DNA of 64,000 nt from Mercenaria mercenaria. Taxonomy: Eukaryota; Mollusca; Bivalvia; Venerida; Veneridae. The stretch is from assembly GCF_021730395.1 (NCBI RefSeq), contig NC_069371.1:72508001-72572000 (forward strand). Reading direction: 5' to 3'. This document shows positions 23,546 through 36,528 of this stretch, piece by piece (position 1 is the first letter of the stretch; each line of letters opens with the position of its first letter). The position numbers and the translations under genes are program-made. The notes beneath the pieces were generated by a model, which was not told the origin of the DNA, ran no database searches, and saw only the letters and a program-made list of their open reading frames with translations.

Positions 23546-23947
23546 AATGGTGTTGTGCTTTATTTTGTGCCAGATCAAAAGAAAAATGGATTAAAAACGT
23601 ATTACGATTTCTGGTTAGGGTTTCAATATGGGGTTCGTTTCAGCACAGAGATCCAAAACATCATATATACTTGTAACATCTCTGAAGCTTAATTGTTTTA
23701 GCTACCTTTCCTTTTGCCCTTTCTCAGTAACATCATGTGTCATTCTTTTACTCTATGCATACGGGTGAAACACAATATAGGGAACAGTAGTGTTGCACTT
23801 GGAGGTGAAAAAATAAGTTCTTGATTTTGGCAAAAAAAGTATTTTTCTACATAGTAGAGTGCTTGAAATATAAGCAACTTAAGTGGTTTGCTGGTACTTG
23901 CATCGGAAATGTAATTTTTAAAGGCTGATAAAATGCATATTTTTGCT

Positions 23948-26900
23948 GGTTACGGACACTACAAGTGGTACATTTTGTAAAATAAAGCTTCAAATTTTGA
24001 TAAACTTGAACTATTTTTACTGTTTTGTAGGACAAACACATGGAAATACATAATGCAAGGCAAAAATAGGACTCTGAAAGGTACAGATACTGAAAAAAGA
24101 AACATATTGTTGGATATTACTTTGTTGCTAAAAAACATGTATATTTCAAATCATCTGACATCTTCAATTTAAGTGTTAATGATGAAAACTTAATGAAAAA
24201 TCAACACAAATTCTGTCTTTGTTGAAACAAAATGACTTAAATCAAAGGAGTAGTGATTAATTTTCAAAAAAATCCTAAATATTGGTAGATACCAGTAACT
24301 GGTTACGGACACTACAAAAAACCTCAAGAATGGTTTTGCATTAGATTATGTTAAAAACATTAAACCCACTCATGAATTATTTGGTATAATGTTAAAATGA
24401 TATCTGAATGGGAAGTGTATTTAAATTTGATATTCTTTAAACAAAAATATACAACTTGGCAAATTAAAACCAATGAAAAAGAAAACAGAACAACAAAATC
24501 TGAAAACTTCCTGTTTTCATGAAATCTTGTAACTTAATAAGCAATATTAAGTTCTCTAAGTGATACATTATTATCAATACTTTGTATTCATATCACACAA
24601 CTAACACTTACACTTTTTTACTCAAGAATGTCACTAACCAGAAAAAAGAAATTAAGTTCATGGTTATGGACACTATACTATGAATTATCTAACGAAAGTT
24701 CACATATCTATAATCTTTTTGTAACTTTTTTTTCAAATTTTCAGATGTCTTGGTGTTGAAAATGTACCCCTATTATCAGTCATAGTAGATTCATCTATAA
24801 ATGCAACAACATTGTCTCTTTACTCCTATGACAGATCCTGTTTGTGCAGACACATAAATTTCTTTCCACTCTTTTTCCTTCATCATATGATTTTGATATT
24901 AGTTCTGCTTTTTTAACTAATCTAGTTTTGAGTTACTCTTCTCTACTTCTTGTCGCTGTCTCATTCTACAATCCTTCTTTCTTTCTCTTTCATTTTTCTT
25001 TTAATTTTCACATTGGCCTGGATTGAATTTCTGCCTTTCTTGCCATTTAACCTCTTCTAACCTATTCAGCATTTTTGTGCCTTTTAAGTTTCAGCATTGC
25101 AGCTGCCTCATCAGATCAAAACTCTATATCTGAATCACAAAAGCACAATGAAATCAGACATGCTTCTACGTATAAAGCAATTAAATTGCAATATAAAACT
25201 AGATTTTATAACCATACGACACAGATCCGCACACATACTGTGCCATTCTCTATAAAGTAAAAATGATCATAACTGCCACCAGTAAAAATATACTCAGAGA
25301 AGATTCCTTCCCCTATGGTCATCTGCACATAAAGCTTGTTCATCTGTTAAAGTTAGAAGCAAATCAGCTAAAAGTCTGGGAATCGTTGGACACACAGGAT
25401 TTCCCCTATCGTACTATATTCCATATAGCAAAAATTATCAAAGGGCCATAACTAAAGTAAAAACAGTCACAGAAAGAATTTCTCCCTTTACGGTCATCTG
25501 CACATCAAGCTTGTTCATCTGTGAAAATCTGAAACAAATCAGGCTACTAGTGTTGGAGGAGTTGGACACATAAAAATGTTTCTCTATATTCCTTATGATT
25601 AAAACAGAAACTATCAAAGGGCCATAACTGTAGTAAAATAGTCACAGAAAAAAATCCTTGATTTATTGTAATATAGACATCTTGAGCTTGTTCATCTGTG
25701 AAAAGTTTGAATCAAATGAGGCTAATAGTGTGGAAGGAGTCGGACACACAAGATTTTTCTAGATATATTCTGTATTTCTATATAAAAATATCATAGTATC
25801 ATAACTGTGGTTAAAATAGTCACTGAGAAATTCCTTCTTTTATGGTTATCTACACATCAAGGTTGTTCATCTATGAAAGTTTGAAGCAGAGCAATCTAAT
25901 GGTGGGAGGAGTTGGACACACAAGATTTTGAACGAACTGACGGACACACATACATAGAGCAGCAACACTATATGCCCATCACATAAATATAAAATCTCAT
26001 CTAAATGAATATACATGTACCTGTCATCACATGGTTTGTACTTTGTACTTCTTGAAGAGATTTTTCTTTCATTTGCAAGTTTTTAGATATAACTTTTAAT
26101 CATTAATACTCATAAAGATTTATTCACTTGAACTGTAAGATGTATAATAATTTAAACAGAAATTTAAGTAATACTGGTTGTTTTTTTTTTACATTGTTTT
26201 AATTTCTGTAGTGTCCGTAACCAGATAACACCGCCACTCTGAAACATTTTGAAAAGAAACATTATTGTAAGCTACATGAATTTGAATTATCTTAACAATG
26301 ATGCTCCTGAAGAAATTTGTCTTAGTGAATAACTGTTAATTATCATTATCACATCCTTACATTTTTAATATAAATCTGTGCAGTTTAAATGATTTTTAGC
26401 ACTTTTGAACTGTATCTATATTTTTATATCTGAAAATATTTGTCAACAAATACATATATTTGTTTTTTCTCAATAATAAGAAACTTTGAAATGATAATTT
26501 TTCATATTTCTGTAAAAAGATGCAAGTTTTAATTTTTTCAGTTCTGGTTACGGACACTACAGTTTCGAGTAACATTATTAAATAGACAAAATTTACCTTT
26601 TGTAGTGAAATTATTAATAGACTTTATTAAATTTGTCATCAGTGAACCTTCCATATTGAAAAAAATAGTGATTCTTTATCTCTCGTCGCTTCCATGTTTG
26701 CTATGACATCTTTCAATTTTATGCTGCAGCAACAGAAAACGATGCTGTATATAAAGATGCCACAATAAGGGTTTTCCAATGTGGTTGCAACATCAACAAG
26801 TTGATGAAAAATAAAATTGATTAATTAACTTGTGAAATCATTTGTTACTTTCATAAGAATAACTATAAATAAAATTTTTAAAAAAAGTTTATTTACACCA

Positions 26901-27100
26901 TTGAAAGACAGTTTACGGACACTACAGGGGTTTGTAGTGTCCGTAACCATATTAGTGGTGCTACAGAAAAAATGTAGTTAACAATAAAGGAAATAGCATA
27001 AAAATTTAATATCAACAGTTAAATTTGATAAGAAAAAATCAATAAAGACTCTCATAATATCTTACAAATCTACAAAATACAATTGGTTACGGACTCTACA
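23948..27100. repeat. eight dispersed GGTTACGGACACTACA motifs
   Basis: On the + strand copies lie at 23948-23963, 24301-24316, 24662-24677 (three changes), 26546-26561, 26912-26926 (first G changed) and 27085-27100 (one change). On the - strand they lie at 26207-26222 and 26933-26948. The pair 26912/26948 faces inward with about 6 bp between, making a 15-bp stem. All lie inside the TIR element. Subterminal clusters of a short motif are typical of protein-binding sites in DNA transposons; that role is inferred. Confidence 0.9.
25265..25960. repeat. tandem array of about 190-bp units (x4)
   Basis: Each unit has a phrase like GTCATCTGCACATCAAGCTT, then GTTCATCTGTGAAA, then GGAGTTGGACACAC. The array ends with GACGGACACACATACATAGA. 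It sits inside the 3.93-kb TIR element and may be a separate insertion. Confidence 0.85.
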
Positions 27101-27881
27101 TCTTTTCATAAAAACCTGATTTTCAATTTTAAAAATTCGTACAATTAAATTTCAGAAATACATGATTTTGATTTTTTTTCTTTAAGTACTATTACAACAG
27201 AGAAATGATTCTAGACCAAAATATTAAAGAAAAAATAATGTTAACATTGCAATTATTCATTATAACAAAAGGAAGGAATTTCAGTGAAAAACTGCATAAC
27301 ATCTTACCCATTTCACATTTTTCTCGACAGCTTCAACAATTTTCAACCGATCATGACAAATCAAACACCAAAATAACCCTTAAAAAATTGTCTTTATGCT
27401 GATAACACACATTTACATGGAAATATATAATATCATACCATTATCTTATTTGAAAAATATGGAAAATTCTAAGTGCAACAACATAACGCTTCAAAAATGA
27501 CTTTTTCTAGATGCGTTTTTGCCACTGCATGAAAACTATTTGAGCTAGATCAATAAAATTTGGCACAGAACTTCTTCATATTTAGTGTTATGAAGTGTAA
27601 ATGTTAAATTGCAATAAAGGGTTAGGAAATTTATGAAAACCATGTATAACAATGTGATATTCTAAATGCTCCCTATATTGTGTTTCACCCGATAGCATTC
27701 TATGATTCTATCGAAATTTGCACGTTCCTATCACATACAAGATAAAAGTAGTGGCATAAGAACTTTTTATCTCGGAAAGAGATGTTAAAAGAACCAAAAA
27801 GGGGTAAATTCAGCGGGTTGTATTTAACAAACTATAGTTTTCATATATAAAAAGTTAACACCCCATTTTCTTTTTCTATCA

Positions 27882-28362
27882 GTCAGGAGTGTAACTGTTT
27901 TAAGTTATGTAACCTATTTCAGTTACTTTTTCAAGCATTTTATAACCTGTATTAGTTATAAAATATAGATAACCCAGGTAAGTTATTCAAAAAAAGCCTT
28001 TTTGCTGTTCTCACAAAGTGACCTTTAATGTGTAATTAGTAGCAAACTGTGGTTAATCAAATTCTCTTTTAGTCTGATCATGACCTGATGAGCATAATGG
28101 GATGTTAAGAGTTTTATAGCTTTAAAACTATTTGCGTAAGACTATATCAGCCTTGCATAAAAAAATTTACTGCTTACTGCATAGCTGGAAAGATAAAAGG
28201 CCAAGGATTCAGGAAATGATTGCATTAGTCACATTCAAAATGAGGAATTGACACAGGAGGTCTTTGTAATATTTTATGATAACTGAAACAAGTTATGAAA
28301 GTAAACGCGATAACTCAAATTGGTTATAAACTGTGTTAACTTGAAACAGTTACACCCCTGAC
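27882..28362. mobile_element. 480-bp MITE with TIR GTCAGGRGTGTAACTGTTT
   Basis: The left end GTCAGGAGTGTAACTGTTTT is matched by an inverted right end (AAACAGTTACACCCCTGAC). TATC occurs next to both ends. No ORF is present. Confidence 0.8.
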
Positions 28363-28975
28363 TATCTATAGTACCATTATAGTTCTTTATGGGAATATAA
28401 GTCCCTGAAAATCTGATATGCTAGAAAATGTTGAAAAAACCATTATCAAGTAAGTGAACTTTATATGAAATAAAGATCAGCCTTATTTAGTGGTGTTCAG
28501 CCTTCCATCTAGGATGTAGCGCCATACTTACACTTCAAGTCTTGCTTTACTAGAGTAATGTTTTCTGGCTGGTTCATACCATAACTGATGATATCCAGTG
28601 TTAAGTCATAAATTTCAAAGAATTGTTTCAGTAGATTTTCTACTTGCTGAGACAAAAGCTTGCTACTTTAGATGGAAGTGTCTAGGGTTACGATCCATGT
28701 AACCTCAAGAAATGCATTCTAGAGGTACAGATAGGGTTGTCAGAGAGTACAGACCTCCCTTTTCCAGATATTGTGTGTTATTTACATCTTTAAATTTGTT
28801 GCAAATGAAAGATAAGATTTTAAAAATCACTATTTACATAAACTTGAATGGTTCATAGATACCAGCATTCACCTGATTGTTTACATTTTCTTTCGAAACG
28901 TAAGTAACCGAAATATTGTTTGTGAAATCTTCCCTTGTAACAAGTAATGGTTAATGAAAGTGCAGAAAACTAGAT
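28363..28975. other. no gene recognised
   Basis: AT-rich intergenic sequence. No named feature is seen. Confidence 0.5.
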
Positions 28976-28978
28976 ACT

Positions 28979-29352
28979 GTAACAGTCTCAGGAAAAATGT
29001 GTAGCCATGACCGGGACTCGAACCTCGGACCTTCAGCTATCTGGGCCAAACCTCTACCAGTTGAGCTACCGAGGCCATCAGATACGAGAACCGCTACACA
29101 CCTTCCCTCTTTTTGCGAGACATTGGTACTCTTGGCCAATGTTTGCCGCAGACTGTTAACCGAATTCAGATGCACACCCAGCCAAACTGCTTCGCCCCAC
29201 ATGAGCTCCAAGGGTGAATATCTCGGTAGAACCTCCAAACAGTAACAGTCTCAGGAAAAATGTTCAGCCTCGACGGGGACTCGAACCTCGAACCTTCGGC
29301 TTACTGTGCCAACGCTGTACCAATTGAGCTACCCGATACGAGAACTGCTACA
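28979..29352 (-). mobile_element. two tandem tRNA-derived SINE units
   Basis: Both units start (+ strand) with GTAACAGTCTCAGGAAAAAT. They contain an inverted B box (GACTCGAACCTCG) and A box (CAGTTGAGCTACCGAGGCC at about 29058-29077; CAATTGAGCTACCCGA at about 29320). On the - strand each reads as a tRNA-like GGTAGCTCAACTGGTAGAGG head. The second unit lacks a few bases of the acceptor side. Neither looks like a working tRNA. Confidence 0.75.
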
Positions 29353-30194
29353 ATACCTTAAATCTGAAATAATGCCCTAAATATCATTAAAAACTTAAAG
29401 GGGATTGTTGTGAATTAAGCATAATGTAAACAGTTGAGTGAATGCTGGTATCTGTGAACCATTAAGATTCATGATTTAGGTGAATACTGATAACATTTTG
29501 ATAATTCATTTGTAACAAAATTAAAGATACAACTAACCCACATAAGCTGGTAAATGATGTCCATAATCCTAAAAAAATCACTTACAGGCTTGTCTAGGGG
29601 TACTGCTAGGAACCGCTAGAATGCAATTCTATAAGTATGGATCCATATCTCCAAACACTTTCAAAATGAAATCTAAGGCCTAAGGGCTGCAGTCTGTAAA
29701 AGCAAATTTGAAGTAAATGGGCATAGAACTGTCCTAAAACAATTTTCCTTCAAACTGCATTTTAGATTACAACAATGTGTTCTTTACATTCAAACACTGA
29801 CGTAAGTACTTGATTTGTATTGCATCACAAGTATAACTAAACCACTTAACCATCAATAAGCGCACGTTTACTTTAAATAATGCCTTTTTTAAATGATCAG
29901 ATACCATGGACAGTTATGACTCACAGTGTACAAAAGTAAGTATACTGAATGGACAATCTGTTCTTATTTACTTTGAACAAGTCTTTTCAACACATGCATA
30001 AAATGATAAATACAAATAATATAACGTGGTAAGATTAGTAAGCACAATGTCCTTTTAAAGTTACCTTATTGTATGATTTTGTGTATGATTATGAGTTGAA
30101 ACAATATGACTAAGGCACTGTGACTGTGCACACTATTTAGTTGTTTTTGTCATGGCAGATTATGTTGTAAAAACAGAGGAGCTGAAACACCGAT
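29353..30194. other. 5' flank of the calpain-7-like gene; no promoter motif recognised
   Basis: AT-rich sequence with no TATA-type or CpG-island promoter that I can support. An AG at about 30156 before ATTATGTTG could be an acceptor if the leader is spliced. Confidence 0.4.
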
Positions 30195-33100
30195 ATGACT
30201 GACCCAGGTTTCCAAGGAAACAACGGGGCTGATCCAGAAACCCTGGAGAAAGATGGAATTTCCTTTGCCCAGCAGGCTGTCACTTGTGACCAACAACAGC
30301 AGCATGCTATGGCAATGTTCTTTTATACTGTAAGTATATGCAGGCAGTTTGCATTTTGAACTGTTTTGCTTGTTGCAAGTTAGAAGAATTATAGGAAAAG
30401 ATCAGTCCTGTGCCAGAAAACCTTATTTGAAATCTGAAATTTAAGAATGTCCAGATTACTTAAGGTAAACGAGGTACGTAAATCATAAGTTTTTTATCTT
30501 TGGTATTTTGCATGCTATTGTATATGCTATATGTAATACTACTATATGCAATTTACTGCATATACAATAGTTTCAGAAAAAAACAGCGTTGCATACAATA
30601 TTATGACAAATACATATGTTTAAGTTTGTATTAAGGTCGGGGGTGAAGAAGATGGTCATTAGGTCAAATCATATAAAATAACCTTGTTACCCACTAGAGG
30701 TTCATCTTCATGAAACTTGTCTGTATAAAATATAGGTCAAATACATGTGAATACTCGGGTGATAAGTTTTTTGTTGTTTTTTTTGACGTAGGAAGCCGCC
30801 CAGGCCTTACTGAATGCAGTAATGAGTGGGTCAAGAATGCCTGGGATCACAGATAAGGCACATCAGTATATAACTAGAGCAGAGGAACTGAAGAAAATGA
30901 GTGAGTGCATCAAAAATATGGGCAGATAATTCCGTTTCTTTGTTTATAGAATGTGAACTTGTCCTGTAACACTGGCTGCCTGTGTAACTCTTGTGTTTAT
31001 CATCTCTAACATATCAGGTTAACTTGGTTCAGTCTATTTTTATTAGCTATAGGTAAAGAAGGGAACTTTATATTGTGGGTCATAAATACTGATGTTTCCA
31101 CTCACAGTGTTTGGTTTAATGATACATTAAAAGTCCCAATCTTATGTGTTGAAATTCTGGTTAACTATATGTGTGAAGCAGCATTGGCTATAGAGCCTTT
31201 AATAAACTTTTCCGTTTTCAGCCTCTCACAGTACACAAGCCATGCATCAAACAATGACATCACACCAGGTAACATTTAAACAGAATACATTCTTTTTAAC
31301 TAGCTAGAATACTATAGTACATGTACACAGAACAACAAAGTGCTTGCATTCTCTGTGAAAAAATGGTAATTGTAGTTCTGAAAACATTCAAATGTTTACA
31401 GATGAGAGATGCAGTAGTGATATTATTGCATTTAACATTGATCATCCATATAATCTATAAAATAGGTTTCATGAATAAAGAGGACAGAGCTTTTATTTAG
31501 TATTTGTTCACAGACATGTGCATTCTATCTTTTCTTAATTCAGCTTTCTGCAATATCTTGCCAAGAGATATATTTATGTACTTGAGTCATGATGCTGAGT
31601 GCGAGAGCCAGGGAATACCACCAGCTGTTTATAGCCAGGGTATATCCTTAGCAGTTTATATTCAAAGACATGACCTTCACAAGAAGAAAAAACAAGTTTA
31701 ACTGCTTTTAGCTCCAACCTGGCTATTTAAAACATTATGGACCACACCCTTCAAGGCTCAATATCTTATCTTTATTCTTCTTACTTTCAGCTTGACTTAG
31801 AAAGAGCTAGATTTCTAATTAAGCAAGCATTTGATGAGGATGATGTTGGAAATGAACAAGAAGCGATAGATCTGTACACAGAAGCTGTAGAACTTTGTCT
31901 TAAGATTGTAAGTCATTTGAGCCGTGCCATGAGAAAACCAACATAGTGGGTTTGCGACCAGCATGGATCCAGACCAGCCTGCGCATCCGCGCAGTCTGGT
32001 CAGGATCCATGCTGTTCGCTAACAGTTTCTCCAATTCCAATAGGCTTTAAAAGCGACCAGCATGGAGCCTGACCAGACTGCGCGGATGCGCAGGCTGGTC
32101 TGGATCCGTGCTGGTCGCACACCCACTATGTTGGTTTTCCCATGGCACGGCTCATTTATGTTTTGTACCTTATACTTAATATAAATATGAAAATTTTAGC
32201 ACCAAATACTGTCTGAACAAAGATTTGCCAAATGCAAGATGTAAGAATTAGATAAAAAAAATTCAAACTTTATTTATAGTTTGGCATTTATACAAAAAAA
32301 TACATTTGCTGTATATACAGCTAGGTGTGCCTTTGAGGCCACCTGCATTAAGCAGCGACTTGCCTTAAGCTAACTTCCAGGATTGACGTTTTGTTATAAT
32401 TTCATCTTGTCTTAAGCAGCCAGCTGCCTTGAGCAGCCACACTGGTTCCTTCACTGGCTGTTTAATACAGGTTTGACTGTAGGTCTTACCCAGATGCATA
32501 GTACATGTGTCAGTGAGCACATATATTACATTAATAGGCATTTTAAATGCCTGTTTAAAGATTCAAAGGACTTCGGACACTATCATATGCTTCTAGCCTA
32601 CATTTCAAATGCAAATTTCTCCTTAAGTATTTAAACAATACCCAAAGCGTCTCGAGTCAGTGATAAACCAATGTATTAGTTAATTTATTACAGCAGAAAC
32701 TGATTTGTATCTGTTCCTATCAAGATGTTTTTCTTATTTTATCTGGGCTAGGGTATATTTTCTTGAAAAAATAAAATGTTTAAATTTCCGTGAAAATATA
32801 ATGTCATCACTTTACGGAAGTTTTAAATATTTTAATTCCAGTCGAAAAAAGTGACAAAATCTGTTTATTTAAGGAAAAAATAACATTTTAATATTAAAAT
32901 CCTATAAATAAATAAAAAAGGGAACGATATTTTTCCAAACAACCTGTACTTGATTTATCTATACATTGTTCATAATGTAAAGTTATTGACGCATTACATT
33001 GTGTGAATAGGTATACATGTATAAGTGACCGGTCAGTTTTATTTCAGTGGTTCAGGTAGTTATTTAAGTACATGTTCATGTCTGTATAGCTCTGTTATAA

Positions 33101-36100
33101 GTGATGGCAGCTATTTGTGTGATGTATAACATTAATAATAAGAAAAGTCAGTAATCTTATCAAGGCCGTAGGGTGGGATTTTTTTAGGATAAGTACCAGT
33201 GGCACACATAATATTTGAGCCGCGCCATGAGAAAACCAACATAGTGCAATTGCCACCAGCATTGATCGATCCTGACCAGCCTGCACATCTGCGCAGTCTA
33301 GTCAGGATCAATGCTGTTCGCTAACGGTTTGTCTTATTCCAATAGACTTTGAAAGCAAACAGCATGGATCCTGACCAGACTACGCAGATGCTCAGGCTGG
33401 TCTGGATCCATGCTGGTCGCAAAGCCACTATGTTGGTTTTCTCATAGCACGGCTCATTTCGCTTAAACATGTAATAAAAATGTATCCGAAATGACAGTTC
33501 TATCTGAGGCTTGCCTAAGGAAGCTGGATCGGAAAAAGTTAAATCCGGATAAGTCTGACAACAACCCATCTATAGATAATGTTGTCTATTCAGGGCTGAA
33601 GTTGTGGGCAAAACATATTCGAAAAGTTGAAGCAGGTCGCTGCTTAAAAGTTCCACCTGAAACTCGGCTGGACCGTTTAGTTCGTGTTCGCGTCTAGCCG
33701 TATTTGTATATGCCATCTGCATGGAAAGCGACTTGACACATCACTTTCGTGGCATCACACTGAATGTGAAACCGTCACTGATATGACCTGCCAAGAAACT
33801 ACTGTTCTTGACCTATGCATCACAGGCATATCAATGCCAAGCTTTATTTCTGTTGGATATAGACTATAGTCAGGATCAGATAAAATGCTGTGCACATATT
33901 GCCCCTTTTTTTGTTGTGTTTAGGCCTAGTCCGCCGCAAAGAAAATCTTCAATTCAGTTTTTACTGAAGGAAGAACATGAAGTGATGAATGCGTGTCACA
34001 TGTAGTATGTGTCTAAAAGAAATAAATATAAATGCACAGAAAAAGATGAAGAAATAAATAAATGAAATATATATAAAAAATACAAAAAAAAAAAATAATA
34101 AAAACAAAATGGAAAACAAATTACATCCTGGTATGCGCGTCGCGAGGAGGGCATGCAGAAGATTACCTGGTGTGTTGCCAGTATTTTACAGCACACATTT
34201 GCCAGTCTACTACAACAAACAAACAGGATATGCGGATGAAAATTTAACCCAATGAATAATAATGAATTAACAGTATTTGCTTCTCTCACTACTCTACATG
34301 TATAACATGCCTATATGTGCCCATTCAAACATTTGTATAGTATTTTAGTTACAAACAGATGTAAAAATATGTGACTATCAAATTATTAAAAATGAATATA
34401 AAAAGTATTGGTTACTTTACATTTGGGAACACCCTGTAGTTATATTTTTTGTTTAAAAGTACTGTTCCACCCCTTGCATCAACACAATAGTCACAGAAAA
34501 TGTGTATAATTAATATCTACATATGCTGGTCAAATATGGTTTTGATGCACGGGGGGGAACAATGTTTTTTAAAGCAAAATAGCTTTTATATGTATATAAC
34601 AGGGTACGTAATTCTATTTAGAGCAAAAATTACCATTTTATGAAAAAATATTGAAAAATTTGACTTTAAGAAATAATCTCAAATATGTATTTTGATGGTA
34701 TATGTAATTAAATACTTATTTCTTAGTGGTTTATTTTTCACTCTTGGAGTAGGCAAATTCATATAGAAAGTGTCCGAAGTCCTTACCTCTCTTACTTATC
34801 TTGGAAAGAATAAACAAGAACATTGATGTGAAATTATGTAAGGAAGTTTAAAAATTGTTTTTATTAAATAGAACTATTATGTCAATGTTGATTACCCTTG
34901 AAGTACATAGTGGAAGTTTTTAAGTGTCAGTGGTAGTTTATTCAAATATTTGTTAAAGTTACCAGTATATAGTAAAACACAAGTCATTTCAATGTACCTC
35001 AAGGGTCAAAGTCACAGACAATAGCCATAACTCTGAACACTTAACTAACAGGCACACTCTGGGGACATCCACAGTATTTTTAGCTCACATGAGCCAAAGG
35101 CTGAGGGTGAGCTTTCGTGATCACTCACCTACTGGTGTCCGTCGTCCATCGTCCGTTGTCCGTCTGTAAACTTTTACTTTAAATGACATCTTCTCATAAA
35201 CCGCTAGGCCAATTTCATCCAAACTTCACAGGAATGTTCCTTGGGTGAAGCTCTACAAAAATTGTTCAAAGAATAGATTTCCATGCTGAACTCTGGTTGC
35301 CATGGCAACCAAAAGGAAAAACTTTAAAAATCTTCTTCTCAAAAACCAGAAGCCCTAGAGCTTAGATATTTGGTGTGAAGCATTGCCTAGTGGACTTCTA
35401 CCAATTTTGTTCAAATCATGACCCAGGGGTCAAAATTGACACCGCTCAAGGGGTCATATGATTTTACATAGGAAAATCTAAAAAATCTTCTTCTCGAAAA
35501 CCAGAAGCCCTAGAGCTTAGATATTTGACATGTAGCATTGCCTAGTGGACCTCAAGATGTTCAAATCATGACCCCGGGGTCAAAATTGACCCTGCCCCAG
35601 GGGTCACTTGATTTTACATAGGAAAGTCTTCAAAAATTTTCTAAAAGTAAACCAGAAGGCGTAGAGCTTAGATATTTAACATTGCATTGCCTAGTGGACC
35701 TCTACAAAAATTTTTCAAATCATGACCCCCGGGGTCAAAATTGACCCCACCCCAGGGGTCACTTGATTTGACATAGGAAAATCTTCAAAAATTTTCTAGA
35801 AATAAACCAGAAGACCTAGAGCTTAGATATTTGACATGTAGCATTGCCTAGTGGACCTCTACAAAATTTGTTCAAATCTTGACCCCCCAGGGTCAAATTG
35901 ACCCAGCCCCATGGGTTGCTTGATTGTATATAGGGAAATCTTCATAAATTTGCTAAAAATAAACCAGAAGGCCTAGATCTTAGATATTTGATATGTAACA
36001 TTGCCTAGTAGAATTCTACAAACTTTGTTCAAATCATTACCCCTGGGATAAAATTGGCCCCGCCCCAGGGGTTACTTGATTGTACATCGGAAAATCTTCC

Positions 36101-36303
36101 AAAAAATTTCTGAAAATCATCAGTTTGACAGTTGAAACATGCAGCTCATATTACTCAGGTGAGCAATCCAGGGTCATCATGACCCTCTTGTTATTGTTAT
36201 GCCGTGACATTAAATTTGTCTTTATTTGTTTACAGAGATCTGGAACAAGTGATACAGCTTTACAAGATAAGGTGAAAAAACTGGCAACACAAGCTTTAGA
36301 TAG
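30195..36303 (+). CDS. CAPN7: calpain-7-like gene, exons 1-5: tandem MIT domains
   Basis: Exons are 30195-30329, 30792-30900, 31222-31268, 31791-31907 and 36236-36303, all with GT/AG borders and compatible phases (0, 1, 0, 0, 2). The start is the first ATG in frame, 13 codons before the conserved block. Residues 13-81 form MIT 1 (ETLEKDGISFAQQAV, EAAQALLNAVMSGSR). Residues 98-158 form MIT 2 (LDLERARFLIKQAFDEDD, IDLYTEAVELCLK, LQDKVKKLATQALD). These match the N-terminus of calpain-7 closely, including the exon joint before LDLERA. In CAPN7 the MIT pair binds ESCRT-III proteins. The Cys protease core and C2-like domains that should follow are not in the window. Intron 4 (4.3 kb) is packed with repeats. 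Confidence 0.88.
31916..32157. mobile_element. 240-bp foldback repeat, copy 2 (in intron 4)
   Basis: Near-perfect palindromic copy of the family at 20621. It starts about 9 bp after the 5' splice site of calpain-7-like exon 4 (GT at 31908). Confidence 0.95.
32158..33213. other. intron 4 sequence, no exon recognised
   Basis: AT-rich. No splice-bounded coding segment matching CAPN7 is seen. Confidence 0.5.
33214..33459. mobile_element. 240-bp foldback repeat, copy 3 (in intron 4)
   Basis: Palindromic copy with more mismatches than copies 1 and 2 (for example CCAGCATTGATCGATCCTGA in the left arm). Confidence 0.9.
33460..35080. other. intron 4: unassigned open frames, then plain sequence
   Basis: A + strand frame at 33491-33697 (containing GLKLWAKHIRKVEAGRC and LKVPPETRLDRLVRV) and another at 33808-34005 follow each other in a less AT-rich stretch. 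I recognise no family. They may be remains of an element or a lost exon. The rest (34010-35080) is AT-rich with no feature. Confidence 0.35.
35081..36193 (+). mobile_element. Helentron-associated-like element, family A
   Basis: The 5' end is an inverted pair, AGCTCACATGAGCC...GGTGAGCT (35082-35113). The body has five tandem units of about 170 bp, each with TAGAGCTTAGATATTTGACA, GCCTAGTGGACC and GACCCC..GGGGTCA. The 3' end is TTACTCAGGTGAGCAATCC, a hairpin AGGGTCATCATGACCCT, then CTTGTT. It lies wholly inside intron 4. Tandem core plus 3' hairpin is the known layout of HINE-type elements; the family link is my inference. Confidence 0.7.
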
Positions 36304-36528
36304 GTACTGGCTATGTTTTTATATAAGACATAATGTGTAGAAAAACCATGATTTAATATATTTAAACATGACAAAGAGGTTATATGCCTGCAGAATAATT
36401 TCACAATGATCTACCTAAGTAATTATATTTAAAACTGGTTCTGTTACCAGTAATGTTTTATTTCAAATCTAATATGCTTTTATTAAAAATGAGAGAAGAA
36501 ATCGGATGACCCCGCATCGTCTTAGGTT

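Larger units (their letters stand above)
23762..27691. mobile_element. 3.93-kb TIR element without ORF
   Basis: The left end (23762-23786) begins CGGGTGAAACACAATATAGG. The right end (27667-27691) is its inverted copy, 24 of 25 bases matching. ATA lies just outside both ends, a possible 3-bp target duplication. The interior is very AT-rich with no ORF above about 100 codons and no transposase motif, so this is a non-autonomous DNA element. It carries eight copies of a 16-mer motif (annotated separately) and a tandem array at 25265-25960. The superfamily is not identified. Confidence 0.7.

Noticed and set aside
28085-28110. second hammerhead core (CTGATGAG)
   Set aside because: No GAAA block or stem I complement follows.
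29003-29340. two possible tRNA genes on the - strand
   Set aside because: They lie in duplicated SINE units with shared non-tRNA flanks and imperfect stems.
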